Positions 46,904 to 56,177 of a stretch of 64,000 nucleotides of DNA are shown in pieces. The notes beneath the pieces were generated by a model, which was not told where the DNA came from, made no database searches, and saw only the letters and a list, made by a program, of their open reading frames with translations. Position numbers and translations under genes: made by a program. The stretch's first letter is position 1, and each line of letters begins with the position of its first letter. Source of the DNA: Sulfitobacter indolifex (GTDB taxonomy: Bacteria > Pseudomonadota > Alphaproteobacteria > Rhodobacterales > Rhodobacteraceae); the NCBI RefSeq assembly GCF_022788655.1, contig NZ_CP084951.1, forward strand, positions 1,116,001 to 1,180,000. The letters are read 5' to 3'.

Positions 46904-48736
46904 ATGCTGGATCACACAAGCGGGGCGCCAATCGCCCGAATTCAGGGCCTCCGCGTCGAATTTCAGACCAAAGACGGCCCGGTTGTGGGTGTCGAAGACG
47001 TAAGTTTTGACATCAACCCCGGAGAGACGGTTTGCGTGGTCGGAGAATCAGGGTCGGGCAAATCGGTGTCTTCGCTGTCGCTGATGCGGCTGGTGGAATA
47101 TGGCGGCGGTGAAATTTCAGGCGGTCGCCTGCTTTTTGACCGTGGCGAAAAAGGGCAGCTCGATCTGGCGGCCAGCAGCGGCAGTCTTATGCGCAAGATT
47201 CGCGGCAATGAGATCGGCATGATCTTCCAAGAGCCGATGACCGCGCTGAACCCCGTGTTCACCATCGGCAAGCAGATGACCGAAGGCCTGCGTCTGCATC
47301 TGAACATGTCGCGTAAAGAGGCCGAGGCCCGCGCGCTGGAACTGATGAAACAGGTCCGTATCCCCGAACCCGAGCGGCGGCTAAAGCAGTACCCGCATGA
47401 GCTGTCGGGCGGTATGCGCCAACGTGTGGTGATCGCCATGGCGCTGGCCTGCGAGCCACGCTTGCTGATCGCGGACGAGCCGACCACCGCCCTTGATGTG
47501 ACGATTCAGGCTGAAATCCTGGCACTCATGGACCGCCTGAAGCGTGAGACCGGCACAGCGGTCATGTTCATCACCCACGACATGGCCGTGGTGGCGCAGA
47601 TGGCCGACCGCGTCGTCGTCATGTTCCGCGGCAAGAAGGTCGAAGAGGGCACCGTCGAAGAGATTTTCGAGAGCCCCAAGCACCCCTATACCAAGGCGCT
47701 GCTGGCCGCCGTCCCAAAACTGGGCGAGATGACGGGCAAGCCCTACCCAGAGCCGATGAAGCTGCTGGGGTCGGAAGACAAGGAAATCTTGCCGATCAAA
47801 GGACGCGACGAGGTGCTTTTGTCGGTCAAGAACCTGACCACGCGTTTCCCAGTGCAGGGCGGCTTCCTGCGCCGCACCGTGGCCAATGTTCATGCCGTCG
47901 AAGACCTGTCCTTTACCATCAACAAGGGCCAGACGCTCAGCCTTGTGGGCGAATCCGGTTGCGGCAAATCCACGGCGGGCCGGTCGATCTTGCGGCTGGT
48001 GGAGCCAATGTCGGGCGAGGTGAACCTCGACGGCGTCGACATCATGTCGCTAGACCAGTCCGCGCTGCGGACCGCGCGGCTTGATATGCAGATGATCTTT
48101 CAAGACCCCTTCGCCTCGCTCAACCCGCAGATGCAGCTGTCAGATCAAGTGGCCGAGCCGATCCACAACTTCGCCACCCTGAAAGGGGCCGAGGTGACCA
48201 AACGCGTCGAAATGCTGTTTGACCGGGTCGAACTGCCGCGCAGCTTCATGCGCCGCTTCCCGCATGAGCTTTCGGGCGGCCAGCGTCAGCGTGTCGCCAT
48301 CGCCCGTGCGCTAGCGTTGAACCCCAAGCTGATCATCGCGGATGAGGCGGTCTCGGCGCTCGACGTGTCGGTGCAGGCGCAGGTGCTGAACCTGATGATG
48401 GAGCTTCAGGCCGAGATGGAGTTGTCGTTCCTCTTCATCAGCCACGACATGGCGGTGGTGGAGCGGGTAAGCCACTATGTCGGCGTCATGTATCTGGGCC
48501 GCATTGTTGAGCTAGGTTCGCGCCAGCGGGTGTTTGAGAACCCGCAGCACCCCTATACTCAAGCGCTGATGAAAGCGGTGCCGATCGCCGACCCTCGCCG
48601 GCGCAAGTCCGAGAAGGATTTGAACTTCAAGCCAATTCCATCGCCGATCCACCCTGCCTCCTATGTGCCTGAGCCTTCTATCTATAAAGAGGTGGAGCCG
48701 GGCCATCATGTGCTTATCACCGACAGCGGCTATTGA
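46904..48736 (+). CDS. Fused two-domain ABC ATPase of the peptide-type transporter (DppD-DppF fusion)
   Basis: A 610-residue cytoplasmic ATPase with two complete nucleotide-binding domains. First: Walker A GESGSGKSVSSL near residue 45, signature ELSGGMRQRV near residue 165 and Walker B LLIADEPTTALD near residue 187. Second: Walker A GESGCGKSTAGR near residue 347, signature ELSGGQRQRVA near residue 455 and Walker B LIIADEAVSALD near residue 477, where the usual Pro is Ala but the catalytic Glu is kept. Each half ends with the oligopeptide-family C-terminal extension (HPYTKALLAAVP, HPYTQALMKAVP). AGGG precedes the ATG. The deacetylase gene follows after ten bases. Confidence 0.94.
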   Translation: MLDHTSGAPIARIQGLRVEFQTKDGPVVGVEDVSFDINPGETVCVVGESGSGKSVSSLSLMRLVEYGGGEISGGRLLFDRGEKGQLDLAASSGSLMRKIRGNEIGMIFQEPMTALNPVFTIGKQMTEGLRLHLNMSRKEAEARALELMKQVRIPEPERRLKQYPHELSGGMRQRVVIAMALACEPRLLIADEPTTALDVTIQAEILALMDRLKRETGTAVMFITHDMAVVAQMADRVVVMFRGKKVEEGTVEEIFESPKHPYTKALLAAVPKLGEMTGKPYPEPMKLLGSEDKEILPIKGRDEVLLSVKNLTTRFPVQGGFLRRTVANVHAVEDLSFTINKGQTLSLVGESGCGKSTAGRSILRLVEPMSGEVNLDGVDIMSLDQSALRTARLDMQMIFQDPFASLNPQMQLSDQVAEPIHNFATLKGAEVTKRVEMLFDRVELPRSFMRRFPHELSGGQRQRVAIARALALNPKLIIADEAVSALDVSVQAQVLNLMMELQAEMELSFLFISHDMAVVERVSHYVGVMYLGRIVELGSRQRVFENPQHPYTQALMKAVPIADPRRRKSEKDLNFKPIPSPIHPASYVPEPSIYKEVEPGHHVLITDSGY

Positions 48737-48746
48737 AAGAACACCC

Positions 48747-49910
48747 ATGACCGAACGCCTGACCCCGCTTGAGTTGATGACCAAACTTATCAGCTTTCCC
48801 ACCGTGTCGCGAGACACCAATATCCCGCTGATCGACTGGGTGGCCGACTACCTTGCCTCGCACGGGATCGAAAGCTACCGCTACGTCGATCCCGATCAGC
48901 CCAAACATGCGCTCTTTGCCCATGCGGGCCCGTGGGAAGAGGGGGCTGTCGTGCTTTCGGGCCATACCGATGTGGTGCCGATTGATGGCCAGCCGTGGGA
49001 AAGTGATCCTTTCACCGTGACCGAACGCGATGGCCGCTATTACGGACGCGGCACCTGCGACATGAAGGGGTTCGATGCGCTGGCGATCTGGACGCTGGTT
49101 GAGGCGCATTATGCAGAAGTGAAGCGCCCGCTGCAAATCGCGCTGAGCTTCGACGAAGAGATCGGCTGTACCGGGGCCCCGCCGATGATCCAAGCGATGC
49201 AGGGCGTGCTGCCGAAAGGCTCTGCCGTGATCGTGGGCGAGCCATCGACCATGCAGGCCGTGACCGGCCATAAGGGCGGCATCGGTTTCAACACGCATCT
49301 GGTTGGGTTCGAAGTCCATTCCTCGTTGCTGCACACCGGCGTCAACGCAATCATGGCGGGGGCCAAGCTGATCGAATGGGCCAATGACGTGAACAGCGAC
49401 AACATGGCCGCCAAACCGACCGAGACGGCCGCAATGTTCGACCCGCCCTTCACCACGGCCCATGTCGGTGTGATCGAAGGCGGCACGGCGCATAATATCA
49501 CAGCGAAAGACTGCAAGTTCGCGATGGATTTCCGTGTGGTGCCGGGCGAAGACAAAGACAAGTGGGGCACCGCCTACCTCAAGAAGGTGCGGGAGGTCGA
49601 AAAGCAGATGCAGGCCATCGTGCCTGAAACCTACATCGAAACCTCCACCCGTTTTGACGTGCCCGCATTGCAGCCCGAGAAAGACGGCGAAGCCGAGCAG
49701 ATCGCGCGCCAGATCACCGGCGACAACGCGAGCCATAAGGTCAGCTACGGCACGGAGGCCGGGCAGTTTCAGGAGGCGGGCTATTCTGCCGTGATCTGTG
49801 GCCCCGGCGATATCGCGCAGGCGCATCAGCCCAATGAATACATCGAAGTGGCGCAATTTGAGGCAGGCCATGACTTCATGCTTAAATTGCTGACCCGCCT
49901 ACAAGGCTAA
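48747..49910 (+). CDS. argE: ArgE-like N-acetylornithine deacetylase (M20A)
   Basis: Zinc hydrolase of 387 residues that removes an N-acetyl group, classically from N-acetylornithine. It starts LTPLELMTKLISFPTVSRDTN in part, has VVLSGHTDVVPIDGQPWESD near residue 70, YGRGTCDMKGFDA near residue 100 and SFDEEIGCTGAPPM (catalytic Glu) near residue 138. It lies ten bases after the ABC ATPase gene on the same strand, so here it may serve the imported compound instead of, or besides, arginine synthesis. The frame is open back to 48663, inside the ATPase gene; ATG 48747 is preferred. Confidence 0.88.
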   Translation: MTERLTPLELMTKLISFPTVSRDTNIPLIDWVADYLASHGIESYRYVDPDQPKHALFAHAGPWEEGAVVLSGHTDVVPIDGQPWESDPFTVTERDGRYYGRGTCDMKGFDALAIWTLVEAHYAEVKRPLQIALSFDEEIGCTGAPPMIQAMQGVLPKGSAVIVGEPSTMQAVTGHKGGIGFNTHLVGFEVHSSLLHTGVNAIMAGAKLIEWANDVNSDNMAAKPTETAAMFDPPFTTAHVGVIEGGTAHNITAKDCKFAMDFRVVPGEDKDKWGTAYLKKVREVEKQMQAIVPETYIETSTRFDVPALQPEKDGEAEQIARQITGDNASHKVSYGTEAGQFQEAGYSAVICGPGDIAQAHQPNEYIEVAQFEAGHDFMLKLLTRLQG

Positions 49911-50013
49911 GCCGGGGGCGGGGGCCGACTGCCCCCGCGACCCGGTAAGACGATCTGCCAATTTTTTCGGCCGCCTAATGCTGCTCGCGCGGCCTTTGTT
50001 CAAGGGCCGTGCC

Positions 50014-51360
50014 ATGTCTACTTTCCCCATCACCCTTTCAAGCCCCGCTAGCTATCCCCGCACCCCACCACGCGAGAGCGAGGTTGTGGTGATTGGCGGC
50101 GGGGTTATCGGCGTCTGCACCGCGCTGTTTCTGGCGCGGGCAGGCAAACAGGTCACGCTTTTGGAAAAGGGGCGCATCGCCGCCGAACAATCTAGCCGCA
50201 ACTGGGGCTGGATTCGCCAGCAGGGGCGCGATCCGGCGGAACTGCCAATCATGGTCGAGGCGGCAAAGCTATGGCGCGAATTGGCCCCGCAACTGGACCG
50301 CGATATCGGGCTAAAGCAGACCGGTGTCACCTATCTGGCAAGCTCTGAGGCCAAAATGCAGGGCTATGCCGATTGGTTGCCCCATGCTGCGGCGAATGGC
50401 ATCGACAGTCGCCTGATGGACGCAGGCGAGGTTGCCGCTGCCTTCCCGGGGCTGAGCAAGACCTATGCGGGGGCGCTGGTCACCCCCTCGGACATGCGCG
50501 CCGAGCCTTGGGCCGCGGTGCCCGCTCTTGCCGCCTTGGCGGTCAAAGAAGGCGTGCGGATTATCGAGAACTGCGCCGTGCGCAAGCTCGACCTTGCCGC
50601 TGGCCGCATCGCGGGGGTGGTGACCGAAGCGGGGGCGATCCGCACCGCCGCGGTCGTGCTCGCCGGCGGAGCATGGTCGGCGCTGTTTCTACGTGCGCAT
50701 GGCGTCAGCCTGCCACAACTTTCGGTACGCGAATCCGTCGTGGCAACCAATGTGCTGCCCGAAGTTCACGCCGGTGCCGTGGCCGAGGCTGGTCTTGCCT
50801 TCCGCCGCCGCGCTGATGGGGGCTATACGCTCGCGCCGGGGGCGGCTCCGGACCTGTACATCGGCCCCGCTGCCTTCCGCGCCTTCCGCCATTACCTGCC
50901 GCAACTGCGCGACAACCCGTTTGGCCAGCGGCTCCGCGCGTCGGCACCAAAGGGGTTTCCCGACGCTTGGACAACCCCCCGCCGTTGGGCCGCTGACAGC
51001 CTTAGCCCCTTTGAGGCGATGCGCATTCTTGACCCCGCGCCCGATCACCGCCGACTGCGCAGAGTGCTGAAACAGTTCGCAGCCCTTTATCCTGAACTGC
51101 CGCCCATCACGGCGCGCACGTCATGGGCCGGGATGATCGACACAATGCCCGATATCGTGCCGGTGGTGGATCATTGTGCGCAAATTCCGGGCCTGACCAT
51201 TGGCACCGGCATGTCTGGACATGGCTTTGGCATCGGGCCGGGGATGGGGCGTGTGCTGGCGGCTCTGGTCATGGGAAATGCGCCGGGGCATGATTTGAAC
51301 AGGTTCCGCGCCGATCGTTTCAGCGATGGCAGTCCCATCCATCCCGGTCCGGCGATCTGA
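50014..51360 (+). CDS. FAD-dependent oxidoreductase (DAO family)
   Basis: Flavoprotein of 448 residues with the Rossmann dinucleotide motif VVVIGGGVIGVCTALFLARA near residue 24 and the acidic end LLEKGRIAAEQSSRNWGW. The family includes D-amino-acid dehydrogenases, glycine/sarcosine oxidases and opine oxidases. The C-terminal GTGMSGHGFGIGPGMGRVLA is the second FAD contact. ATG 50014 has AAGGGC upstream, and the ATG at 49978 does not have a good site. Its place between a deacetylase and two amidohydrolases suggests it oxidises an amine product, but the substrate is unknown. Confidence 0.85.
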   Translation: MSTFPITLSSPASYPRTPPRESEVVVIGGGVIGVCTALFLARAGKQVTLLEKGRIAAEQSSRNWGWIRQQGRDPAELPIMVEAAKLWRELAPQLDRDIGLKQTGVTYLASSEAKMQGYADWLPHAAANGIDSRLMDAGEVAAAFPGLSKTYAGALVTPSDMRAEPWAAVPALAALAVKEGVRIIENCAVRKLDLAAGRIAGVVTEAGAIRTAAVVLAGGAWSALFLRAHGVSLPQLSVRESVVATNVLPEVHAGAVAEAGLAFRRRADGGYTLAPGAAPDLYIGPAAFRAFRHYLPQLRDNPFGQRLRASAPKGFPDAWTTPRRWAADSLSPFEAMRILDPAPDHRRLRRVLKQFAALYPELPPITARTSWAGMIDTMPDIVPVVDHCAQIPGLTIGTGMSGHGFGIGPGMGRVLAALVMGNAPGHDLNRFRADRFSDGSPIHPGPAI

Positions 51361-51384
51361 CCCGATTTTATTAAAGGATAACCC

Positions 51385-52551
51385 ATGCCGATCAAGAACC
51401 GCTTTGCCGAGACCCACGCCGAGATCACCGGATGGCGGCGCCACCTGCATGAGCATCCAGAACTGATGTTCCATCTGCCCGAAACCTCAAAATTCGTCGA
51501 AGAGAAGCTGCGTAGCTTTGGCATCACCGACATCACCACCGGGATCGCGCTGACTGGCGTCGTTGCGGTGATCGAAGGGCAGAGCAACACCTCGGGCCGC
51601 ACCATCGGGCTGCGCGCCGATATGGACGCGCTCCCGATTATGGAGGCGACGGGGCTGCCCTATGCCTCGAAAACCCCCGGCAAGATGCATGCCTGCGGCC
51701 ATGACGGTCACACCGCGATGCTGCTGGGGGCCGCGCAATACCTCGCCGAAACACGCAATTTCGATGGCCGTGTCGTGCTGATATTTCAACCCGCCGAAGA
51801 AGGCGGCGGTGGCGGCGAAGTCATGGTCCAGGAAGGGCTGATGGACCGCTGGGGCATCGACGAAGTCTACGGCATGCATAATATGCCGGGTCATCCGACG
51901 GGGCATTTTGCGATCCGCGAAGGGGCGCTATTGGCCGCAGCGGATGAATTCAACATCACGCTCACCGGGCAGGGCGGCCATGCTGCTGCCCCGCATGAGG
52001 CGATCGACACCAACCTCGCCGCCGCCCATGTGCTGATTGCGCTGCAATCCATCGCCAGCCGCAACACTGACCCGCTAAAGCAAGTCGTTGTCTCAGTCTG
52101 CACCCTGCGCAGCGACACCGACAGCCATAACGTTCTGCCGCATCAGGTGCTTTTGCGCGGCACGGTGCGCACCCTAGCCCCCGAGGTGCGGGACTTGGCC
52201 GAGCAGCGCTTGCACGACATCACCCGCCTGACCGCCGCGGCGCATCAGTGCCGTGCCGAGATCGACTACCAGCGCGGCTATCCGGTCACCCGCAACCACG
52301 CCGAGCATACGCGCTATGCTGCTGAGGCCGCCGATCAGATCACCCCCGGCACGGACCGCGACACGCCGCCCATCATGGCCGGCGAAGATTTCTCATACAT
52401 GCTCAATGCGCGACCGGGGGCCTATATTATGATCGGAAACGGCGACGGGGCGACGGTGCACCACCCAAAATATGACTTTGACGATGCTGCGATCCCGGCA
52501 GGCTGCTCGTGGTTCGCGCAGGTGGTTGAGGACCGGCTGGCAAGGGCGTAA
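51385..52551 (+). CDS. M20D amidohydrolase (hippurate hydrolase/aminoacylase-like), first copy
   Basis: Metal-dependent amidohydrolase of 388 residues. Metal and catalytic segments are LRADMDALPI near residue 75, MHACGHDGHTAMLLGAA near residue 103, QPAEEGGGG near residue 136, GMHNMPG near residue 164, and the C-terminal GEDFSYML near residue 333 and VHHPKYDFDDAAIPAG near residue 360. Such enzymes split N-acyl amino acids, hippurate or indole-amino acid conjugates. AAGGAT precedes the start, 24 bases after the oxidoreductase gene. It is closely similar to the next gene. Confidence 0.9.
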   Translation: MPIKNRFAETHAEITGWRRHLHEHPELMFHLPETSKFVEEKLRSFGITDITTGIALTGVVAVIEGQSNTSGRTIGLRADMDALPIMEATGLPYASKTPGKMHACGHDGHTAMLLGAAQYLAETRNFDGRVVLIFQPAEEGGGGGEVMVQEGLMDRWGIDEVYGMHNMPGHPTGHFAIREGALLAAADEFNITLTGQGGHAAAPHEAIDTNLAAAHVLIALQSIASRNTDPLKQVVVSVCTLRSDTDSHNVLPHQVLLRGTVRTLAPEVRDLAEQRLHDITRLTAAAHQCRAEIDYQRGYPVTRNHAEHTRYAAEAADQITPGTDRDTPPIMAGEDFSYMLNARPGAYIMIGNGDGATVHHPKYDFDDAAIPAGCSWFAQVVEDRLARA

Positions 52552-52618
52552 GCATGTCTCAGATAAATGCGCATGCATGAAACGCGGCGCTCAAACCCAA
52601 CCGGAGGATACTTCCCAA

Positions 52619-53782
52619 ATGGCCGTTAAGAACCGATTTGCCGAACTGCATGACGACATCACCGCATGGCGCCGCGACCTGCATGAGAACCCAGAGATCC
52701 TTTTCGAGACGCACCGCACCTCAGGCATCGTCGCCGAGAAACTGCGCGCCTTTGGCTGTGACGAAGTCGTCGAAGGCATTGGCCGCACCGGTGTTGTCGG
52801 TGTGATCAAGGGCAAGTCCACCGCCTCGGGCAAGGTGGTCGGCCTGCGCGCTGACATGGACGCGCTGCCGATCAATGAGCAGACCGGCCTCGACTATGCC
52901 TCGAAAACCCCCGACGCGATGCATGCCTGCGGCCATGACGGCCACACCGCCATGCTGCTGGGGGCCGCGCAATATTTGGCTGAGACCCGTAACTTTGACG
53001 GCACGGTTGTGGTGATCTTTCAGCCCGCCGAAGAAGGCGGCGGCGGCGGTCGCGAAATGTGCGAAGACGGCATGATGGACCGTTGGGGCATTCAAGAGGT
53101 CTACGGCATGCACAACTGGCCGGGCATGCCCACAGGTTCTTTCGGCATCCGCCCCGGGTCTTTCTTTGCCGCGACCGATCAGTTCGACATCACCTTCGAA
53201 GGCCGCGGGGGCCATGCCGCCAAACCGCATGAGACGATTGATACCACAGTCATGGCAGCACAGGCCGTTCTGGCGTTGCAAACCATCGCCGCGCGCAATG
53301 CCGACCCGGTAGAGCAGATCGTGGTCTCGGTCACCGCGTTTGAGACATCCTCCAAAGCGTTCAACGTGATCCCGCAACGTGTGCAGATGAAAGGCACTGT
53401 GCGGACAATGTCGGCCGAGGTTCGCAGCCTGGCTGAAAAACGCATCAATGAAATTTGCAACGGCATCGCTGCAACCTTTGGCGGCACGGCCAATGTGACC
53501 TATCACCGGGGCTATCCGGTCATGGTGAACCACGACGAGCAGACCGAGTTTGCTGCCGATGTGGCACGCTCCGTCTCCGGCGATTGCGTTGAGGCACCAC
53601 TGGTCATGGGCGGCGAGGATTTTGCCTTCATGCTCGAAGAGCGCCCCGGCGCTTATATTCTGGTTGGCAACGGTGATACCGCAGCGGTGCACCACCCGGA
53701 ATATAACTTCAACGATGAGGCTATTCCGGCTGGGTGTAGCTGGTGGGCAGGGATCGTCGAGCAGCGGATGCCAGCGGCTTGA
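52619..53782 (+). CDS. M20D amidohydrolase (hippurate hydrolase/aminoacylase-like), second copy
   Basis: Second amidohydrolase, 387 residues, with the same metal motifs (MHACGHDGHTAMLLGAA, QPAEEGGGGG, GMHNWPGMPTG, GEDFAFML, VHHPEYNFNDEAIPAG). It is aligned end to end with the first copy without large gaps. Long identical runs and divergent N- and C-terminal parts suggest an old tandem duplication with separate substrate ranges. CCGGAGGA about ten bases before ATG 52619 decides the start; the open frame upstream to 52472 lies in the previous gene. A terminator follows. Confidence 0.9.
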   Translation: MAVKNRFAELHDDITAWRRDLHENPEILFETHRTSGIVAEKLRAFGCDEVVEGIGRTGVVGVIKGKSTASGKVVGLRADMDALPINEQTGLDYASKTPDAMHACGHDGHTAMLLGAAQYLAETRNFDGTVVVIFQPAEEGGGGGREMCEDGMMDRWGIQEVYGMHNWPGMPTGSFGIRPGSFFAATDQFDITFEGRGGHAAKPHETIDTTVMAAQAVLALQTIAARNADPVEQIVVSVTAFETSSKAFNVIPQRVQMKGTVRTMSAEVRSLAEKRINEICNGIAATFGGTANVTYHRGYPVMVNHDEQTEFAADVARSVSGDCVEAPLVMGGEDFAFMLEERPGAYILVGNGDTAAVHHPEYNFNDEAIPAGCSWWAGIVEQRMPAA

Positions 53783-53805
53783 TTTCATACCCCATAAAGA
53801 AATTG

Positions 53806-53832
53806 CGCGCCTCCCTCGGGGGGCGCGTTTTT
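53806..53832 (+). terminator. Rho-independent terminator after the second M20 gene
   Basis: CGCGCCTCC pairs with GGGGGCGCG around a CTCG loop, followed by five T. It ends the transporter/hydrolase operon just before the convergent glycosyltransferase gene. Confidence 0.8.
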
Positions 53833-53840
53833 CGTCGGAG

Positions 53841-54884
53841 TTAGCCGCGCTCCCAAAGCGTGCGGTAGACCGCTTCGATCCCGTCGGCTTCGGCCCGCGC
53901 GCTAAAGCGCTGTTCAGCCCAGTGGCGCGCGGCCTCTGACAGGGCGGCTTGGTCGTCCCGCGCAAGCATGGATAGGGCGGCATGGGCCGCAGCCTCCGCA
54001 GCGCCCAGTGGCACCACTTTGCCTACGCGGCCCGCGTTTGAGAATGCCCCATAATAGCCCGCGTCGCTGCCCACGAAAGGCACGCCAGAAGCCAGGGCTT
54101 CAAGCGGGACCATCCCGTAGCCTTCATAGCGCGGCAGTTGTACAACAAGCGACAGCGCGCGCATCAGTTTCGGCAAGTCGGCGGCTGGATATTCTCCGAC
54201 AAAGAGCAAGCGGTCGGCCAGCCCCGCGGCTTCGACCTGCGCCTTGAGCTTGGTCAGAAACGCATCATGCTTGCCGCCCGCCCGGCCAATGACCAGCGCA
54301 ACCGCGCCGGGGCGCTCGGGCAGCAGTCGCAGCATCGCTTCAACAAAAAGATCGGTGCCTTTCTCGGGCCGAATGCGCCCCACGGTAGCAATGCCATGGG
54401 TGCCGCCAAAGCCCAGCTGCTCCCAAGCATTCGCCCGGTTCGTGGCGGGCGAGAAGACATCGGTGTCTACCCCATGGGGGACTACAGCGCGCACATGGGG
54501 CACGAACTCCGCCGCGCGTTCGGTCGTCGCAATCACCGCGTTTATCTGCCGGATCAGCCAGCGGGGATAGGCCGAATGCAACCGCTGCGCGGCTGAGGTG
54601 AAGACGATTTTGATATTGGCGCGGCGCACATCGCGCAGCCAGAGTGCGCTGCGCATCTCAGTATTGCGGCGCACGTGCCAGATGGCAAAGGGATGATCTG
54701 CAGGCGGGTGATTGCGGGTGATCCGCGCAGCCGCCGCGCGGGTCAGCGGGGGCGGGCAGCCGGGCAGAGGCTGGCCCACCAGCGCCATCTCGTGGCGTGT
54801 GATCTGTTGCCGGATCACATTGGCCGCTGTGGCAGAAACCCCGGTGAAGTTGCGGTTGTAATTGGTGACGTAAAGCTCAGGCAT
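53841..54884 (-). CDS. Glycosyltransferase family 4, probable LPS core enzyme
   Basis: Cytoplasmic glycosyltransferase of 347 residues. The C-terminal nucleotide-sugar domain shows GIATVGRIRPEKGTDLFVEA near residue 165 and the E-x7-E motif RYEGYGMVPLEALASGVPF near residue 255. The ATG at 54884 overlaps the waaA stop by eight bases, so the two are coupled. Together with waaA this points to a lipopolysaccharide core sugar transfer following Kdo addition. Sugar donor and acceptor cannot be read from the sequence. Confidence 0.87.
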   Translation of the reverse strand: MPELYVTNYNRNFTGVSATAANVIRQQITRHEMALVGQPLPGCPPPLTRAAAARITRNHPPADHPFAIWHVRRNTEMRSALWLRDVRRANIKIVFTSAAQRLHSAYPRWLIRQINAVIATTERAAEFVPHVRAVVPHGVDTDVFSPATNRANAWEQLGFGGTHGIATVGRIRPEKGTDLFVEAMLRLLPERPGAVALVIGRAGGKHDAFLTKLKAQVEAAGLADRLLFVGEYPAADLPKLMRALSLVVQLPRYEGYGMVPLEALASGVPFVGSDAGYYGAFSNAGRVGKVVPLGAAEAAAHAALSMLARDDQAALSEAARHWAEQRFSARAEADGIEAVYRTLWERG

Positions 54885-56172
54885 CCGGGCCTCTCTCACG
54901 CAAGCGCAGCGCCGTGATCAGCCGCTCGGCGATACTGTCGAGCTTGTCAGTCTGCGCCTCGGCATAGGCTTTGGCCGAGGCCACACCACTGGCGCGGGCG
55001 ATGTCGTTGCTGAGCAAATCCGCGACCCTATCCGCCAAATCCTGCGTGCCTGCGATCAGCCGTGCCGCGCCTGCGGCCTCCATCTCTGCATAGGTTTCGG
55101 CGAAATTGGTGACATGGGGGCCAGACAGTACCATCGCGCCAGCCTGTGCGACCTCATATGGGTTATGGCCCCCGATAGGGTGCAATGATCCGCCCAGAAA
55201 GACGATGTTCGACAGGGCGTACCACGTGCCCAATTCCCCAAGAGTATCAGCCAGATAGACCTGCTCGTGCGGCATGTCGCCTCGCGTCCGGCGGCCATGG
55301 GTCAGGCCGGCGCTGGCGATGAGACCGGCCACTTCGTCACCGCGTTCCGGGTGGCGGGGGACAAGGATGAGGCAGAGATCGGGGAAGCGTTTGAGCAATT
55401 GCCGATGCGCCTCCAAAACGGATTTCTCTTCGCCCGGGTGGGTAGAGGAAGCGACCCAGACCGGGCGGTTGCCCAAGGCCTTGCGGGCCTCTGCGACGGT
55501 GTCATCGTCCTGCGGCAGGGGGCCAGCCATCGATTTCAGGTTTATCCCCGCCGCGACGCGATCAACGGGGGCATTGATTGTCCCCATTGCCCGCGCCATC
55601 GCGTCATTCTGGGTCAGGATCAGATCAAAGACGCCGAACAAGAACCCCGCCAGCGCGGGCTGCTTTTGCCACCGTTCAATCGAGCGTTGCGACATCCGCG
55701 CGTTGATCAGCGCCATCGCTGTGCCGCGGGCATGGGTGCGCCGCAGCATTTGAGGCCAGAGTTCGCTTTCGACGAAAAGTGCTGCATCCGGGCGCCAGTG
55801 GTCCAAAAACCGCTTCAGCGGGCCGGGGGCGTCGAGCGGCGCGAATTGGTGCAGCGTGCGGGGCGGCAGACGGCTTGCCACAAGCCGGGCCGAGGTCGCG
55901 GTGCCAGAGGTGATCAGAAAATGCGCCTGCGGCAGGGCGCGGCCCATCCGGTCTATCAGCGCCAGCACCGACAGGCTTTCCCCAACTGAGGCGGCGTGAA
56001 ACCAGATCAGCTGGCCCGCGGGGCGCGGTTGGCTGGCGTGGCCGAGCTTTTCGCGGGCGCGTTTCGGGTCAACATCGGCCCGGCGCAGTTTGGCCATGGA
56101 CTGCCGCCCAGCAATGGGCAGCATCACAGCGCTTGCCGCGACCCATGCCCGGTAAAGAAGCGGCGTAGCCAT
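54877..56172 (-). CDS. waaA: Kdo transferase (3-deoxy-D-manno-octulosonic acid transferase)
   Basis: Adds Kdo from CMP-Kdo to the lipid A precursor. The 431 residues start with a membrane-anchoring helix, then IWFHAASVGESLSVLALID (with the catalytic Glu of the GES motif near residue 64), FITSGTATSARLVASRLP-type loop near residue 88, and the C-terminal GGSLHPIGGHNPYEVAQAGA near residue 320 with NFAETYAEM. It is the first gene of a two-gene LPS unit with the glycosyltransferase downstream. moaA lies five bases upstream on the same strand. Confidence 0.94.
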   Translation of the reverse strand: MATPLLYRAWVAASAVMLPIAGRQSMAKLRRADVDPKRAREKLGHASQPRPAGQLIWFHAASVGESLSVLALIDRMGRALPQAHFLITSGTATSARLVASRLPPRTLHQFAPLDAPGPLKRFLDHWRPDAALFVESELWPQMLRRTHARGTAMALINARMSQRSIERWQKQPALAGFLFGVFDLILTQNDAMARAMGTINAPVDRVAAGINLKSMAGPLPQDDDTVAEARKALGNRPVWVASSTHPGEEKSVLEAHRQLLKRFPDLCLILVPRHPERGDEVAGLIASAGLTHGRRTRGDMPHEQVYLADTLGELGTWYALSNIVFLGGSLHPIGGHNPYEVAQAGAMVLSGPHVTNFAETYAEMEAAGAARLIAGTQDLADRVADLLSNDIARASGVASAKAYAEAQTDKLDSIAERLITALRLRERGPDA

Positions 56173-56177
56173 GGGGC

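Noticed and set aside
48717..49871. Open frame of 384 codons opposite the ArgE-like gene
   Set aside because: Antisense shadow; the plus-strand gene has all M20 metal motifs.
52721..53983. Open frame of 420 codons on the minus strand
   Set aside because: It spans the second M20 gene, the terminator and part of the glycosyltransferase gene in antisense and has no domain.
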